Positions 7,549-16,566 of a stretch of 64,000 nt of DNA are shown piece after piece. A program made the translations under genes and the position numbers. Numbering within the stretch: position 1 is the stretch's first letter; every line of letters begins with the position of its first letter. A model generated the notes under the pieces. It worked only from the letters and a program-made list of their open reading frames with translations, was not told the DNA's origin and did not search any database. The stretch is taken from positions 2,108,001 to 2,172,000 of the forward strand of contig NZ_JACHJR010000001.1 of NCBI RefSeq assembly GCF_014203705.1. The letters run 5' to 3'. The DNA comes from Kitasatospora gansuensis (GTDB lineage: Bacteria; Actinomycetota; Actinomycetes; Streptomycetales; Streptomycetaceae).

Positions 7549-8781
7549 TCAGACCGTCGCTTCCAGCTCGGCCTCGATCTTCTCCATGAGGTGGTCCTGG
7601 ATCTCGGCGACGCCGATCTGCTGGACCAGCTCGGCGAAGAAGCCGCGCACCACCAGGCGCCGGGCGTCGTCGGCCGGGATGCCGCGGGACTGCAGGTAGA
7701 AGAGCTGCTCGTCGTCGAAGCGGCCGGTCGCGGAGGCGTGGCCGGCGCCGACGATCTCGCCGGTCTCGATCTCCAGGTTCGGGATCGAGTCGACCCGGGC
7801 ACCGTCGGTGAGCACCAGGTTGCGGTTGTGCTCGTAGGTGTCGGTGCCCTCGGCGGCGGCGCGGATCAGCACGTCGCCGACCCAGACCGCGTGCGCGTCC
7901 TTGCCCTGCAGGGCGCCCTTGTAGACCACGTTCGACCGGCAGTGCGGGGTGTCGTGGTCGATCACCAGGCGGTGCTCGAGGTGCTGACCGGCGTCCGCGA
8001 AGTACAGGCCGTACAGCTCGGCCTCGCCGCCGGGGCCCGCGTAGTTGACCCGCGGGTGCAGCCGGACCAGGTCGCCGCCGAAGGTGACCACGACGGACTT
8101 GAGCGAGGCGTCCCGGCCGATCAGCGCGGTCTGCTGGGCGACGTGCACCGCGTCCCGGTCCCAGTCCTGGACCGAGACGAAGGTGAGCTTGGCGCCGTCG
8201 CCGAGCACCAGCTCGACGTTGGCGGCGCGCACGCCGGTGCCGGTGTGGTTGAGCACCACGACCGCCTCGGCGAACGGCTTGACCTCGATCAGCACGTGGG
8301 CGAAGGCGACGCCGCCCTCACCGTGCACGTCGATCTTCACCGGCTCGGTGAGCACGGCGTCCTGGGCCACCGTGACGACCAGGGCCTGGGTGAAGGCGCT
8401 GAATGCCTGCGCGGCGACCCGGTCGACCGGCTTGCCGGCCTTGCCGAGCCGGGCGTCGTCGCGCCCCACGGTCTCGGCGGTGACGCCCTCGGGCAGCCCG
8501 AGCTCGACCTTGTCGGTGCCCGACGCGCCCTCGGCGGCGGTGCCGTCGTGCAGCCCGCGGAGGCGGTGCATCGGCGTGAACCGCCAGTCCTCCTCGCGGC
8601 CGTGCGGCACCGGGAAGTCGGTCACGTCGTACGAGGGCTTGACCGCGACGCGGGCGTCGATCGGCTGCTGCACGGTGGCCCGGCCGGTGCCGGGACCGGC
8701 CAGCTGCGCGCCTGCGCCGGCGGTGCCGACCTCGATCGAACCGGCGGTCGTGGAGCCGGTGGTGTTCTGAACGTCAGCCAT
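7549..8781 (-). CDS. sufD: Fe-S cluster assembly scaffold protein SufD
   Basis: A 410-residue SufB/SufD-family protein with a Thr/Ala/Gly-rich N-terminal tail. It has the beta-helix core and the conserved C-terminal block IVGAGHASATGRFDDEQLFYLQSRGIPADDARRLVVRGFF in two stretches. It partners SufB and SufC in the scaffold complex. It starts 54 nt downstream of sufB in the same transcript. Confidence 0.95.
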   Translation of the reverse strand: MADVQNTTGSTTAGSIEVGTAGAGAQLAGPGTGRATVQQPIDARVAVKPSYDVTDFPVPHGREEDWRFTPMHRLRGLHDGTAAEGASGTDKVELGLPEGVTAETVGRDDARLGKAGKPVDRVAAQAFSAFTQALVVTVAQDAVLTEPVKIDVHGEGGVAFAHVLIEVKPFAEAVVVLNHTGTGVRAANVELVLGDGAKLTFVSVQDWDRDAVHVAQQTALIGRDASLKSVVVTFGGDLVRLHPRVNYAGPGGEAELYGLYFADAGQHLEHRLVIDHDTPHCRSNVVYKGALQGKDAHAVWVGDVLIRAAAEGTDTYEHNRNLVLTDGARVDSIPNLEIETGEIVGAGHASATGRFDDEQLFYLQSRGIPADDARRLVVRGFFAELVQQIGVAEIQDHLMEKIEAELEATV

Positions 8782-8835
8782 AGCTGTCGTAGTGCTCTCT
8801 TTCTGGAAAACGGACTGGACTACGAGCGGCTGGCG

Positions 8836-10251
8836 TCAGCCGACGGAGCCCTCCATCTGCAGCTCGATCAGCCGGTTGAGCTCGAGCGCGTACTCCATCG
8901 GCAGCTCACGCGCGATCGGCTCGACGAAGCCACGGACGATCATCGCCATCGCCTCGAACTCGGTCATGCCACGGCTCATCAGGTAGAAGAGCTGGTCCTC
9001 GCTGACCTTGGAGACGGTGGCCTCGTGGCCCATCGACACGTCGTCCTCGCGGACGTCCACGTAGGGGTACGTGTCGGAGCGCGAGATCGTGTCGACCAGC
9101 AGCGCGTCGCAGAGCACGTTGGACTTGGCGCCCTTGGAGCCCTCGCCGATCTCGATCAGACCGCGGTAGGAGGTCCGGCCACCGCCACGCGCCACCGACT
9201 TGGAGACGATGTTGGAGGAGGTGTTCGGCGCCATGTGCACCATCTTGGCGCCGGCGTCCTGGTGCTGGCCCTCGCCCGCGAAGGCGATCGACAGGGTCTC
9301 GCCCTTGGCGTGCTCGCCCATCAGGTAGACGGCCGGGTACTTCATGGTGACCTTGGAGCCGATGTTGCCGTCGACCCACTCCATGGTCGCGCCCTCGTAC
9401 GCCACGGCGCGCTTGGTGACCAGGTTGTAGACGTTGTTCGACCAGTTCTGGATCGTCGTGTAGCGGCAGCGGCCGCCCTTCTTGACGATGATCTCGACCA
9501 CGGCGCTGTGCAGCGAGTCCGAGGAGTAGATCGGGGCGGTGCAGCCCTCGACGTAGTGGACGTAGGCGTCCTCGTCGACGATGATCAGCGTCCGCTCGAA
9601 CTGGCCCATGTTCTCGGTGTTGATCCGGAAGTAGGCCTGCAGCGGGATGTCGACGTGCACGCCCTTCGGCACGTAGATGAACGAGCCGCCGGACCAGACC
9701 GCCGTGTTCAGCGCGGCGAACTTGTTGTCGCCGACCGGGATCACGGTGCCGAAGTACTCCTTGAAGATCTCCGGGTGCTCCTTGAGCGCGGTGTCCGTGT
9801 CCAGGAAGATCACGCCCTGCTCCTCCAGGTCCTCGCGGATCTGGTGGTACACGACCTCGGACTCGTACTGCGCGGCGACACCGGCGACCAGGCGCTGCTT
9901 CTCCGCCTCCGGGATGCCGAGGCGGTCGTACGTCGCCTTGATGTCGGCGGGCAGGTCCTCCCAGGACTCGGCCTGCTTCTCGGTGGAGCGGACGAAGTAC
10001 TTGATGTTGTCGAAGTCGATGCCGGTGAGGTCGGAGCCCCAGGTCGGCATGGGCTTCTTGCCGAACAGCTTCAGGCCCTTGAGGCGCAGGTTGAGCATCC
10101 ACTCCGACTCGGACTTCTTCGCCGAGATGTCGCGGACGACCTCCTCGCTCAGCCCGCGCTTGGCGGTGGCACCGGCGGCGTCCGGGTCGGACCAGCCGTA
10201 CTCGTAGGTGCCGAGACCATCGAGCTCGGGGTGCGAAACGGTGTCAGTCAT
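8836..10251 (-). CDS. sufB: Fe-S cluster assembly scaffold protein SufB
   Basis: A 471-residue SufB. Typical blocks are [39 protein letters not shown] and [12 protein letters not shown]. The C-terminal region with [22 protein letters not shown] matches the family end. It builds the nascent cluster with SufD and SufC. Its ATG overlaps the sufR stop (ATGA at 10248-10251), so it is translationally coupled to the regulator. Confidence 0.97.
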   Translation of the reverse strand: MTDTVSHPELDGLGTYEYGWSDPDAAGATAKRGLSEEVVRDISAKKSESEWMLNLRLKGLKLFGKKPMPTWGSDLTGIDFDNIKYFVRSTEKQAESWEDLPADIKATYDRLGIPEAEKQRLVAGVAAQYESEVVYHQIREDLEEQGVIFLDTDTALKEHPEIFKEYFGTVIPVGDNKFAALNTAVWSGGSFIYVPKGVHVDIPLQAYFRINTENMGQFERTLIIVDEDAYVHYVEGCTAPIYSSDSLHSAVVEIIVKKGGRCRYTTIQNWSNNVYNLVTKRAVAYEGATMEWVDGNIGSKVTMKYPAVYLMGEHAKGETLSIAFAGEGQHQDAGAKMVHMAPNTSSNIVSKSVARGGGRTSYRGLIEIGEGSKGAKSNVLCDALLVDTISRSDTYPYVDVREDDVSMGHEATVSKVSEDQLFYLMSRGMTEFEAMAMIVRGFVEPIARELPMEYALELNRLIELQMEGSVG

Positions 10252-11096
10252 GCGAGGTTCCTCCGCGCGGACGCAGGTTCGGATGGAGTAGACGTACCGG
10301 CAGTCGGCACTGCACCGGGCAGCGGACGGACGCCCGCTGACGATGCGGCACCGGGTGCCGGCACATAGGTGGTGCAGACCCCGTCGCCGTGGGCGATGGT
10401 GGCCAGCCTTTGCACATGGGTGCCCAGGAGCTGGGAGAAGACCTCGGTCTCCGCCTCGCAGAGCTGTGGGAACTGCTCGGCGATGTGCGCGACCGGGCAG
10501 TGGTGCTGGCAGAGCTGGGCGCCGGCCGGGGCCACCGAAGAGGCTCCCGAGGGCACTCGCCGCACCGTTGCAGCGTACCCGTCGGCACTCAGCGCCTGCG
10601 CGAGTGCCTCCGTCCGGGACTCCGTCGTGGCCTGCTCCAGGGCGTCGCGGTAGCGCTCGCCCTGGCGGCCGAACCGGGCCCGGGCGAAGGCGGTGACCGC
10701 CTCCTCGCCCGCCTTGCCGCCGCCGACCGCCTCGGAGATCCAGCGCAGCGCGTCGGCCGCGAGCTGGTCGTACGCCTGGTAGAAGGCGTCCCGGCCGGAC
10801 TCGGTGAGCGCGAAGACCTTGGCCGGACGGCCCCGGCCCCGGCTGCCGTAGACCCGCTGCTCGCGGGCGTCGACCAGACCGGCGGCGGCCAGACCGTCCA
10901 GGTGCCGCCGGACGGCGGCGGAGGTCAGGCCGAGCCTGGTGGCCAGGTCGGCGGCCGAGGAGGGACCGTGGTCGAGGATCGACCGGGCGACCCTGTCCCG
11001 GGTGGCGCGGTGGCCGTCCCCCTCGGGCGCGGGCAGCACAGAACCGGGGGCCGACTCGGCCTCCGGCAGCTGGGCATACTCGCGCATGTTTTTCAC
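10248..11096 (-). CDS. sufR: SufR, iron-sulfur-sensing repressor of the suf operon
   Basis: A 282-residue regulator. The winged-HTH (ArsR/DeoR-like) spans about residues 30-95 ([29 protein letters not shown]), with a basic wing [16 protein letters not shown]-terminal cysteine set (LCQHHCP near 195-200, QLCEAE near 212, GVCTTY near 239) fits a [4Fe-4S] cluster. SufR with a cluster represses suf; apo-SufR releases it. I prefer the GTG at 11096 (VKNMREYAQ): it has no Shine-Dalgarno, but AACAAT lies 7 nt upstream, suggesting leaderless translation. ATG 11087 is the alternative. First gene of the operon. Confidence 0.93.
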   Translation of the reverse strand: MKNMREYAQLPEAESAPGSVLPAPEGDGHRATRDRVARSILDHGPSSAADLATRLGLTSAAVRRHLDGLAAAGLVDAREQRVYGSRGRGRPAKVFALTESGRDAFYQAYDQLAADALRWISEAVGGGKAGEEAVTAFARARFGRQGERYRDALEQATTESRTEALAQALSADGYAATVRRVPSGASSVAPAGAQLCQHHCPVAHIAEQFPQLCEAETEVFSQLLGTHVQRLATIAHGDGVCTTYVPAPGAASSAGVRPLPGAVPTAGTSTPSEPASARRNLA

Positions 11097-11109
11097 AACA
11101 CGATTGTTG
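11096..11109. promoter_or_regulatory. SufR operator CAAC-N6-GTTG
   Basis: CAACACGATTGTTG is a perfect CAAC-N6-GTTG inverted repeat, the operator form known for SufR in cyanobacteria and reported for Streptomyces. It abuts the proposed sufR start and overlaps a possible -10 (AACAAT), with TTGTCC about 18 bp further upstream as -35. This fits autorepression of the whole operon. Confidence 0.8.
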
Positions 11110-11167
11110 CGTAATTCATTCCACAGGGACAACCCGTGATCCACGACGCATCGGTGGCGTCAATCAC

Positions 11168-11186
11168 GCAGGCAAGCCTTACCTGA
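11168..11186. promoter_or_regulatory. Possible DmdR/IdeR iron box
   Basis: A 19-bp imperfect palindrome around AGGCAAGCCTTACCT, matching about 12 of 19 positions of the DtxR-family iron box TTAGGTTAGGCTAACCTAA with both AGG/CCT arms present. It lies about 75 bp upstream of the sufR start and 80 bp before the ABC gene. Weak match; iron control of either side is inference. Confidence 0.35.
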
Positions 11187-11263
11187 CCTGCCGCCTGACC
11201 TGCGTAAACGATCAACCCGGCCCACGGCAGGGGTGGTAGGGGTCGGCAAATAGACTCCGGGGC

Positions 11264-12187
11264 ATGCATAGCGAACCTGCGGTCGAGGTGACCGGCCTGG
11301 TGAAGCGGTACGGGCCGAAGACGGCGGTGGACGGGCTCGACCTGACCATCGCGCGTGGCACCGTGACCGCCGTGCTCGGTCCGAACGGCGCCGGGAAGAC
11401 CACCACGATCGAGACCTGCGAGGGCTTCCGCCGCCCGGACGCCGGGACGGTCCGGGTGCTCGGCCTCGACCCGGTCGCCGACGCCCGGGCGCTCCGGCCC
11501 CGGGTCGGCGTGATGCTCCAGTCCGGCGGCGTCTACCCCGGCGCCCGCGCGGTCGAGATGCTCCGGCACACCGCGAAGCTGCACGCCCACCCGCTCGACG
11601 TGGACGCCCTGGTCGAGCGGCTCGGCCTCGGCTCCTGCGGCCGGACCGCCTACCGGCGGCTCTCCGGCGGCCAGCAGCAGCGGCTGGCCCTGGCGATGGC
11701 CGTGGTCGGCCGCCCCGAGCTGGTCTTCCTGGACGAGCCCACCGCCGGGCTCGACCCGCAGGCCCGCCGGGCCACCTGGGAGCTGGTCCGCGACCTGCGC
11801 CGGGACGGCGTGACCGTGGTGCTGACCACCCATCACCTGGACGAGGCCGAGCAGCTGGCCGACCGGGTGGCGATCGTGGACGGCGGCAAGGTGATCGCCG
11901 AGGGCAGCGTCGAGGAGCTCTGCCGGGGCGGCTCGGAGAGCAGCCTGCACTTCGACGGCCCGCCCGGACTCGACCTCGGCTCACTGCACAAGGTGCTGCC
12001 GGACGGGGCCTCGGCCACCGAGCCGAGCCCCGGCTCGTACCGGGTGGAGGCTCCGCTCGACCCGGCCCTGCTCGCCACCGTGACCGCCTGGTGCGCCGAG
12101 TCGGGCGTGCTGCCCGAGCGTCTGACGGTGCGTCGGCGCAGCCTCGAAGACGTCTTCCTCGAATTGACCGGACGGGAACTGCGATGA
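11264..12187 (+). CDS. ABC transporter ATP-binding protein (DrrA-like, ABC-2 exporter)
   Basis: A 307-residue ABC ATPase. Walker A GPNGAGKTT is near residues 44-52, the signature RLSGGQQQRLALAMA near 130, Walker B LVFLDEPTAGLDPQARR near 155, and the switch His in LTTHHLDEAEQ. The C-terminal ~80 residues are the extension usual in ABC-2 drug exporters. TAGACT lies 7 nt before ATG 11264, so the start looks leaderless. It overlaps the permease by ATGA. Substrate unknown; drug or lipid export is likely. Confidence 0.92.
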   Translation: MHSEPAVEVTGLVKRYGPKTAVDGLDLTIARGTVTAVLGPNGAGKTTTIETCEGFRRPDAGTVRVLGLDPVADARALRPRVGVMLQSGGVYPGARAVEMLRHTAKLHAHPLDVDALVERLGLGSCGRTAYRRLSGGQQQRLALAMAVVGRPELVFLDEPTAGLDPQARRATWELVRDLRRDGVTVVLTTHHLDEAEQLADRVAIVDGGKVIAEGSVEELCRGGSESSLHFDGPPGLDLGSLHKVLPDGASATEPSPGSYRVEAPLDPALLATVTAWCAESGVLPERLTVRRRSLEDVFLELTGRELR

Positions 12188-12951
12188 CCACCACCTACGA
12201 GCCGAGGCCGGGCGCGGCGCCGGTCGGCCGGATGCTGCTGGCGCAGACCGCGTTCGAGACGAAGATGCTGCTGCGCAACGGTGAGCAGCTGCTGCTCACC
12301 GTGGTGATCCCGACCGTGCTGCTGGTGCTGTTCAGCGCCGTGGACGTGGTCGACGTGACGGGGCCCGGCAAGCGGGTCGACTTCCTGGCGCCCGGGCTGC
12401 TGGCGCTGGCGGTGATGTCCACCGCGTTCACCGGGCAGGCGATCGCCACCGGTTTCGAGCGGCGGTACGGCGTGCTGAAGCGGCTGGGCGCCTCGCCGCT
12501 GCCGCGCTGGGCGCTGCTGGCCGCGAAGACCGGCTGCGTGCTGGTCACCGAGGCGCTCCAGGTGGCGCTGCTCTCGGTGATCGCGCTCGGCCTGGGCTGG
12601 TCGCCGCAGGGCAGCCCGCTCGCGGTGGTGGCGCTGCTGGTGCTGGGCACGGCCGCGTTCTCCGGCCTCGGCCTGCTGATGGCGGGCACCCTGCGGGCGG
12701 AGGCCACGCTGGCCGCCGCCAACCTGGTCTTCGTCCTGCTGCTGCTGGCGGGCGGCGTGGTCGTCCCGCTGTCGAAGTTCCCGGCGGCGGTCCAGCCGGT
12801 GCTGGAGCTGCTGCCGATCAGCGCGCTCTCGGACGGCCTGCGGACCGTCCTGCAGGACGGCGCCGGGATGCCCTGGGCGGACCTGGGCATCCTCGGCGCC
12901 TGGGCAGCGGTCGGTCTCGGGCTGGCCGCCCGGTTCTTCCGCTGGGAGTGA
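12184..12951 (+). CDS. ABC-2 type transporter permease
   Basis: A 255-residue membrane protein with about six helices and the ABC-2 permease pattern: an N-terminal cytoplasmic stretch with FETKMLLRNGEQLL, then TAFTGQAIATGFERRYGVLKRLGASPLPRW, then clustered helices. It pairs with the preceding ATPase as a homodimeric exporter. The ATG at 12184 overlaps the ATPase stop (ATGA). Confidence 0.92.
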   Translation: MTTTYEPRPGAAPVGRMLLAQTAFETKMLLRNGEQLLLTVVIPTVLLVLFSAVDVVDVTGPGKRVDFLAPGLLALAVMSTAFTGQAIATGFERRYGVLKRLGASPLPRWALLAAKTGCVLVTEALQVALLSVIALGLGWSPQGSPLAVVALLVLGTAAFSGLGLLMAGTLRAEATLAAANLVFVLLLLAGGVVVPLSKFPAAVQPVLELLPISALSDGLRTVLQDGAGMPWADLGILGAWAAVGLGLAARFFRWE

Positions 12952-12958
12952 CCGCTGG

Positions 12959-13516
12959 CTAGCGCGAGCGGCGGCGGGTGAGCAGCACCAGCGCGCCGCC
13001 GATGACGACCACGCCGGCCCCGGCCGCCGCGATCACCCCGGCGTTGCTGCCGCCGCCGGTCTCGGCCAGCTGCGGTCCGGTGGGCTTGGGCGAAGGCGCC
13101 TTGCTCACCGGGGGCGTCGGGGTGGGGGTGACCACCTTCGGGGGCGGCGTCGGGGACGGCGACGGCGGGCAGGGCGTGACCGTGCCGGTCTTGGTGACCG
13201 GCTCCTTCGGCTGCTCGTCGGTGGTGATGATGAGCTCCACCGCCAGGTCCTTGGTGTGCGCCTTCACCGGGAAGTCCTGGCTGAACGAGGCGCCGAACTC
13301 CTTCTTGTCCAGCAGCTTCTCGCCATCCACCGTGAGGGTGATCCGGTTGGTGAACTGCGGGTTGTAGCTGGCCACCTTGAGGCTGACCTTGTCGCAGCTC
13401 AGCGTCCACTCCGAGGTGTGCGCCGCCGCGCTGCCGGCCAGCAGCAGCGGGGTGAGCGCACCCAGCCCCACCGCGCCCGCGACCAGCGTGCCGGGTATTC
13501 CGCGCAGCCGTGCCAT
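12959..13516 (-). CDS. LAETG-anchored cell-surface protein (sortase substrate)
   Basis: A 185-residue secreted protein. It has a signal peptide (MARLRGIPGTLVAGAVGLGAL... to about residue 32), a ~90-residue exported domain with two cysteines, and a Pro/Thr/Ser-rich wall-spanning linker. Then come the sorting motif LAETG, a hydrophobic helix (GVIAAAGAGVVVIGGALVLL) and the basic tail TRRRSR. LAxTG is the class E sortase motif of streptomycetes. Function of the exported domain unknown. It converges on the ABC permease with only 7 nt between. Confidence 0.88.
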   Translation of the reverse strand: MARLRGIPGTLVAGAVGLGALTPLLLAGSAAAHTSEWTLSCDKVSLKVASYNPQFTNRITLTVDGEKLLDKKEFGASFSQDFPVKAHTKDLAVELIITTDEQPKEPVTKTGTVTPCPPSPSPTPPPKVVTPTPTPPVSKAPSPKPTGPQLAETGGGSNAGVIAAAGAGVVVIGGALVLLTRRRSR

Positions 13517-13629
13517 CTTGTTCTTCCCTCCCGAACGGCCTTGTCCGACAAGGGTCTTGACCCTCGTACGGACCTTCGGGGGCGGACTCTACCCGCGGCC
13601 GCCGGACGACCTGCCGGACTTGACGAAAA

Positions 13630-13669
13630 ACGCACACCCGCCGATCAGGACCGATCGGCGGGTGTGCGT
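13630..13669 (-). terminator. Intrinsic terminator of the choice-of-anchor A gene
   Basis: A perfect 17-bp stem (arm ACGCACACCCGCCGATC) with a 6-nt loop, followed on the minus strand by TTTTT. It lies 17 nt after the stop of the minus-strand gene at 13687-14925. Confidence 0.88.
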
Positions 13670-13686
13670 ACCGTACTGCCGAAGCG

Positions 13687-14925
13687 TCAGGCCCGGCGGG
13701 CGCCGCGACGGCGGACGGCCACCGCGATGCCGACACCGGCGCCGAGCACCAGCACACCGCCGACGGTCAGCGGCAGCAGGCCGCTCGCGCCGGTGAAGGC
13801 CAGGCCGCCACCGGGGGCCGACGGGCTCGGGACGGGCGTGCCGGGCGCCGGGGCGGACGGGCTGCCGCTGCCGCTCGGGGTCGGCGTACCGCTCGGGCTC
13901 GGCCTGCCGCTGGTGGACGGGGTGCCGGACGGCGTGCCGTTGGGGCTCGGCGTGGTCGGGACGCTCGGCGGGGTGCTCTCCACCACGGTGGTGGCCGGCA
14001 GGCAGCCGGTGAACGGGTAGTGGTGGGTCTCCGCGCCGCCCTTTCCGGTCAGCGACTTGGCGATCACCGAGCCGTTCACCGGGCCGCCGCTGCCCAGGTC
14101 GAAGGCCGCGTTCGGGGCGAGCACGCTGCCCGGCCAGGCGTTGCCGCTCTCCTTGACCACCTTGGTGGCGGTCGGGAGGTTCCACAGCAGCTTCTCGCGG
14201 ATCCGGCCGCCCTCGGCGCTGCTGTTCTTGTCGTCGTGCACGTACGCGTTGGTCTTCGCGTCCCAGAGGTGGAACCCGGTGGTCCTGCCCTTGGTCTGGT
14301 CGTACGCGTCGCCGGTCACGGTGACCACCGTGACCGCACCGCTCGGGACCTTGAGGTAGACGTCCCCGGCCTTCTGCAGCAGCTCGGCGGAGACCACGAA
14401 GCTGTTCAGCTTGGTGTCGGTACCGGTCAGGGTCAGCTTGGCGCCGTCGGGCTTGACCTCGCCGCCGCCGGCCTTGGCCAGCTCGGCGGAGACCGCGCGC
14501 AGCTTGGCGAACTCGGCCGCGAAGTCGATCGGCGAGGGGCCGTGGACGATCTTGCCGGCGTGCGCCTCGGCGATGCCGGTGAGGGTGCCGCCGTAGATGC
14601 CGTTGCCCTTGATCACCCGGACCGGACCGGTCAGGTTGCCGCCGACCACCAGGGCGTTCCCGCCGGGGAGCTTCGCGATCTGTTCGGCCGTCAGCTCACT
14701 GCCCACCGTGAACGGGGAGAAGACGGCGTTGCCGCCGACCGCCACGGCCCCCTCGGCGTCGGGGGTGTGGGTGTCGTCCCCCTCGATGAACTCGCCGTAG
14801 AGGTCGGCCACCCCCAGCGTGGGGCAGGTGGCGGCGGGGACCGCGAGGGCCGTCGGGGCGACCAGCGCACCGAGGGCGAGGGAGCTGCCGAGGGCGAGCG
14901 CGGCGGCGGGTACGGATATGCGCAT
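13687..14925 (-). CDS. Choice-of-anchor A family surface protein with LAFTG sorting signal
   Basis: A 412-residue secreted protein. The signal peptide (to ~residue 32, ALAVPAA) is followed by a choice-of-anchor A domain (LGVADLYGEFIEGDDTHTPDAEGAVAVGG and later LPGGNALVVGGNL, IYGGTLTG). After it come a long Ser/Pro/Thr/Gly linker, LAFTG, a transmembrane helix and the tail RRRGARRA. The domain occurs in many surface adhesins and spore-coat-like proteins; ligand unknown. Second LAxTG protein in a row. Confidence 0.9.
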   Translation of the reverse strand: MRISVPAAALALGSSLALGALVAPTALAVPAATCPTLGVADLYGEFIEGDDTHTPDAEGAVAVGGNAVFSPFTVGSELTAEQIAKLPGGNALVVGGNLTGPVRVIKGNGIYGGTLTGIAEAHAGKIVHGPSPIDFAAEFAKLRAVSAELAKAGGGEVKPDGAKLTLTGTDTKLNSFVVSAELLQKAGDVYLKVPSGAVTVVTVTGDAYDQTKGRTTGFHLWDAKTNAYVHDDKNSSAEGGRIREKLLWNLPTATKVVKESGNAWPGSVLAPNAAFDLGSGGPVNGSVIAKSLTGKGGAETHHYPFTGCLPATTVVESTPPSVPTTPSPNGTPSGTPSTSGRPSPSGTPTPSGSGSPSAPAPGTPVPSPSAPGGGLAFTGASGLLPLTVGGVLVLGAGVGIAVAVRRRGARRA

Positions 14926-15227
14926 GTGCAGGATCTCCGCTGTGGGTGCGGCAAGACAGGTATGGGTCAGGGCGCACTCTGTCGAGCCGACCGGGCACTG
15001 GTCAAGACCAATGTCCGCTCCGCCCCTAACATCCCATTTCCACCAGGCACTCCGGGCGGGCGGCTGAAGGTGTACGTAATTTCAATCCGATTACAAGCTT
15101 GGAGCAGACCAGAACAGAACGGACATTGACACCGAATCAGGTCGCCGAGGTCGACTACGGTCGGCCGAGCAGGGCCCTGCTCGTGGTTGTCCCGACGCCT
15201 GCACCAGCCGTGAAGGGCCGGACCGCC

Positions 15228-16493
15228 ATGCCTCCCGAGTTGTCCTCGTTCCCGCAGCACACCGAAACCGTCGAGCTGCGCATCCCGCAGCCCCGACTGC
15301 CGGAGCAGTACGAGGAGCAGCCCCCGGCCGAGCAGCCGCCCGCCCCGAAGCCCCGCTCCGGCGGCCGGGACCGCTACCTGGACCTGCTGCGCGCCCTGGC
15401 GCTGCTGCGCGTGGTGATCTACCACAACTTCAACTGGGCCTGGCTGCCGCTGGTCTTCCCCTCGATGGGCGTGATGTTCGCGCTGGCCGGCTCGCTGATG
15501 GCCCGTTCGCTCAGCCGACCCGCGCTCACCGTGATCCGCGGCCGACTGCGCCGACTGCTGCCACCGCTCTGGCTGTTCGGCGTGGTCACGATCGGCCTGA
15601 GTGTGCTCGACGGCTGGGGTCCGAACGCCGAGGGCCACCCCGGCTGGTGGTGGGGCAAGCTGGCGTTCTGGGTGCTGCCGCTGAGCACCCCGCCGTTCTC
15701 CGAGGGCGAGCTGCCCGGCTTCGGCGGCCTCCTGGAGCACGGCTGGGCCACCCAGGTCGGGGTGCCGCTCTGGTACCTGCGGGCCTACCTCTGGTACGTG
15801 CTGCTCTCGCCGCTGATGCTCAAGGCGCTGCGGCGCTTCCCGGTGGTCACCATCCTCACCCCGCTGGCCATGGCGCTCTGCTCCGGCCTGCTGCCGGAGG
15901 ACGGCCGGATCTGGGAGACCTTCTCCGACTTCACCACCTTCGGCTCCTGCTGGGTCCTCGGCATGGCCCACCAGGAAGGGCTGCTGCGCAAGCTGCCGCA
16001 GTACGTCCTGCCCTCGATCGCCCCGCTTGTGATGGTGGCCGGCTTCTGGTGGCTGACCAGCCGTCCGGTGCTCGACCCGACCGAGGTCGGCGACCTGGAG
16101 AGCGTGCCGATCGCGCAGGCGGTCTGGTCGTTCGGCTTCGTCCTGCTGCTGCTCCACCTGAGCCCGTCCTGGCAGAACTGGCCCGGCCCGCTGCAGCGCT
16201 GGAACGGGCTGATCAGCCTGCTCAACGCCCGGGCGGTGAGCGTCTACCTCTGGCACACCATGGCGCTGGAGCTGTCGGTGCCGATCGTCGATCTGGCCTG
16301 GCGCAGCGACTGGGCGTCCGGGCACCTGGCCTGGCTGCTGAACACCCGCTACCCGCAGCTGATCGTGGCCCTGCCACTGATCGCCCTGTTCGTCCTGACC
16401 TTCGGCTGGATCGAGGACCTGGCCGCCGGCCGCCCACCCCGCCTCTTCCCCTGGCCCCGCCGCATCAAGGGCCGCCGCCGCGCCGCCGGCTGA
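15228..16493 (+). CDS. Membrane acyltransferase (acyltransferase 3 family)
   Basis: A 421-residue protein: a ~45-residue Pro/Glu-rich cytoplasmic N-terminus, then about ten membrane helices. Family marks are RDRYLDLLRALALLRVVIYHNF (the H in the first helix region), LWYLRAYLWYVLLSPL in the middle, and VSVYLWHTMALEL near the end. Such proteins O-acylate cell-wall glycans, lipids or secondary metabolites; the acceptor here is unknown. ATG 15228 has GAAGGG about 10 nt upstream; GTG at 15210 is an alternative. It is divergent from the surface-protein gene. Confidence 0.85.
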   Translation: MPPELSSFPQHTETVELRIPQPRLPEQYEEQPPAEQPPAPKPRSGGRDRYLDLLRALALLRVVIYHNFNWAWLPLVFPSMGVMFALAGSLMARSLSRPALTVIRGRLRRLLPPLWLFGVVTIGLSVLDGWGPNAEGHPGWWWGKLAFWVLPLSTPPFSEGELPGFGGLLEHGWATQVGVPLWYLRAYLWYVLLSPLMLKALRRFPVVTILTPLAMALCSGLLPEDGRIWETFSDFTTFGSCWVLGMAHQEGLLRKLPQYVLPSIAPLVMVAGFWWLTSRPVLDPTEVGDLESVPIAQAVWSFGFVLLLLHLSPSWQNWPGPLQRWNGLISLLNARAVSVYLWHTMALELSVPIVDLAWRSDWASGHLAWLLNTRYPQLIVALPLIALFVLTFGWIEDLAAGRPPRLFPWPRRIKGRRRAAG

Positions 16494-16566
16494 CCCCAGC
16501 CCCCCAGCCCCCGCAGGGGACACAGCGGAGGGGGGTGCGCATTGATCATCTGTCAGGCGAATTACA

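Noticed and set aside
7297..10368. Long plus-strand open frame opposite sufD and sufB
   Set aside because: Antisense shadow of conserved suf genes.
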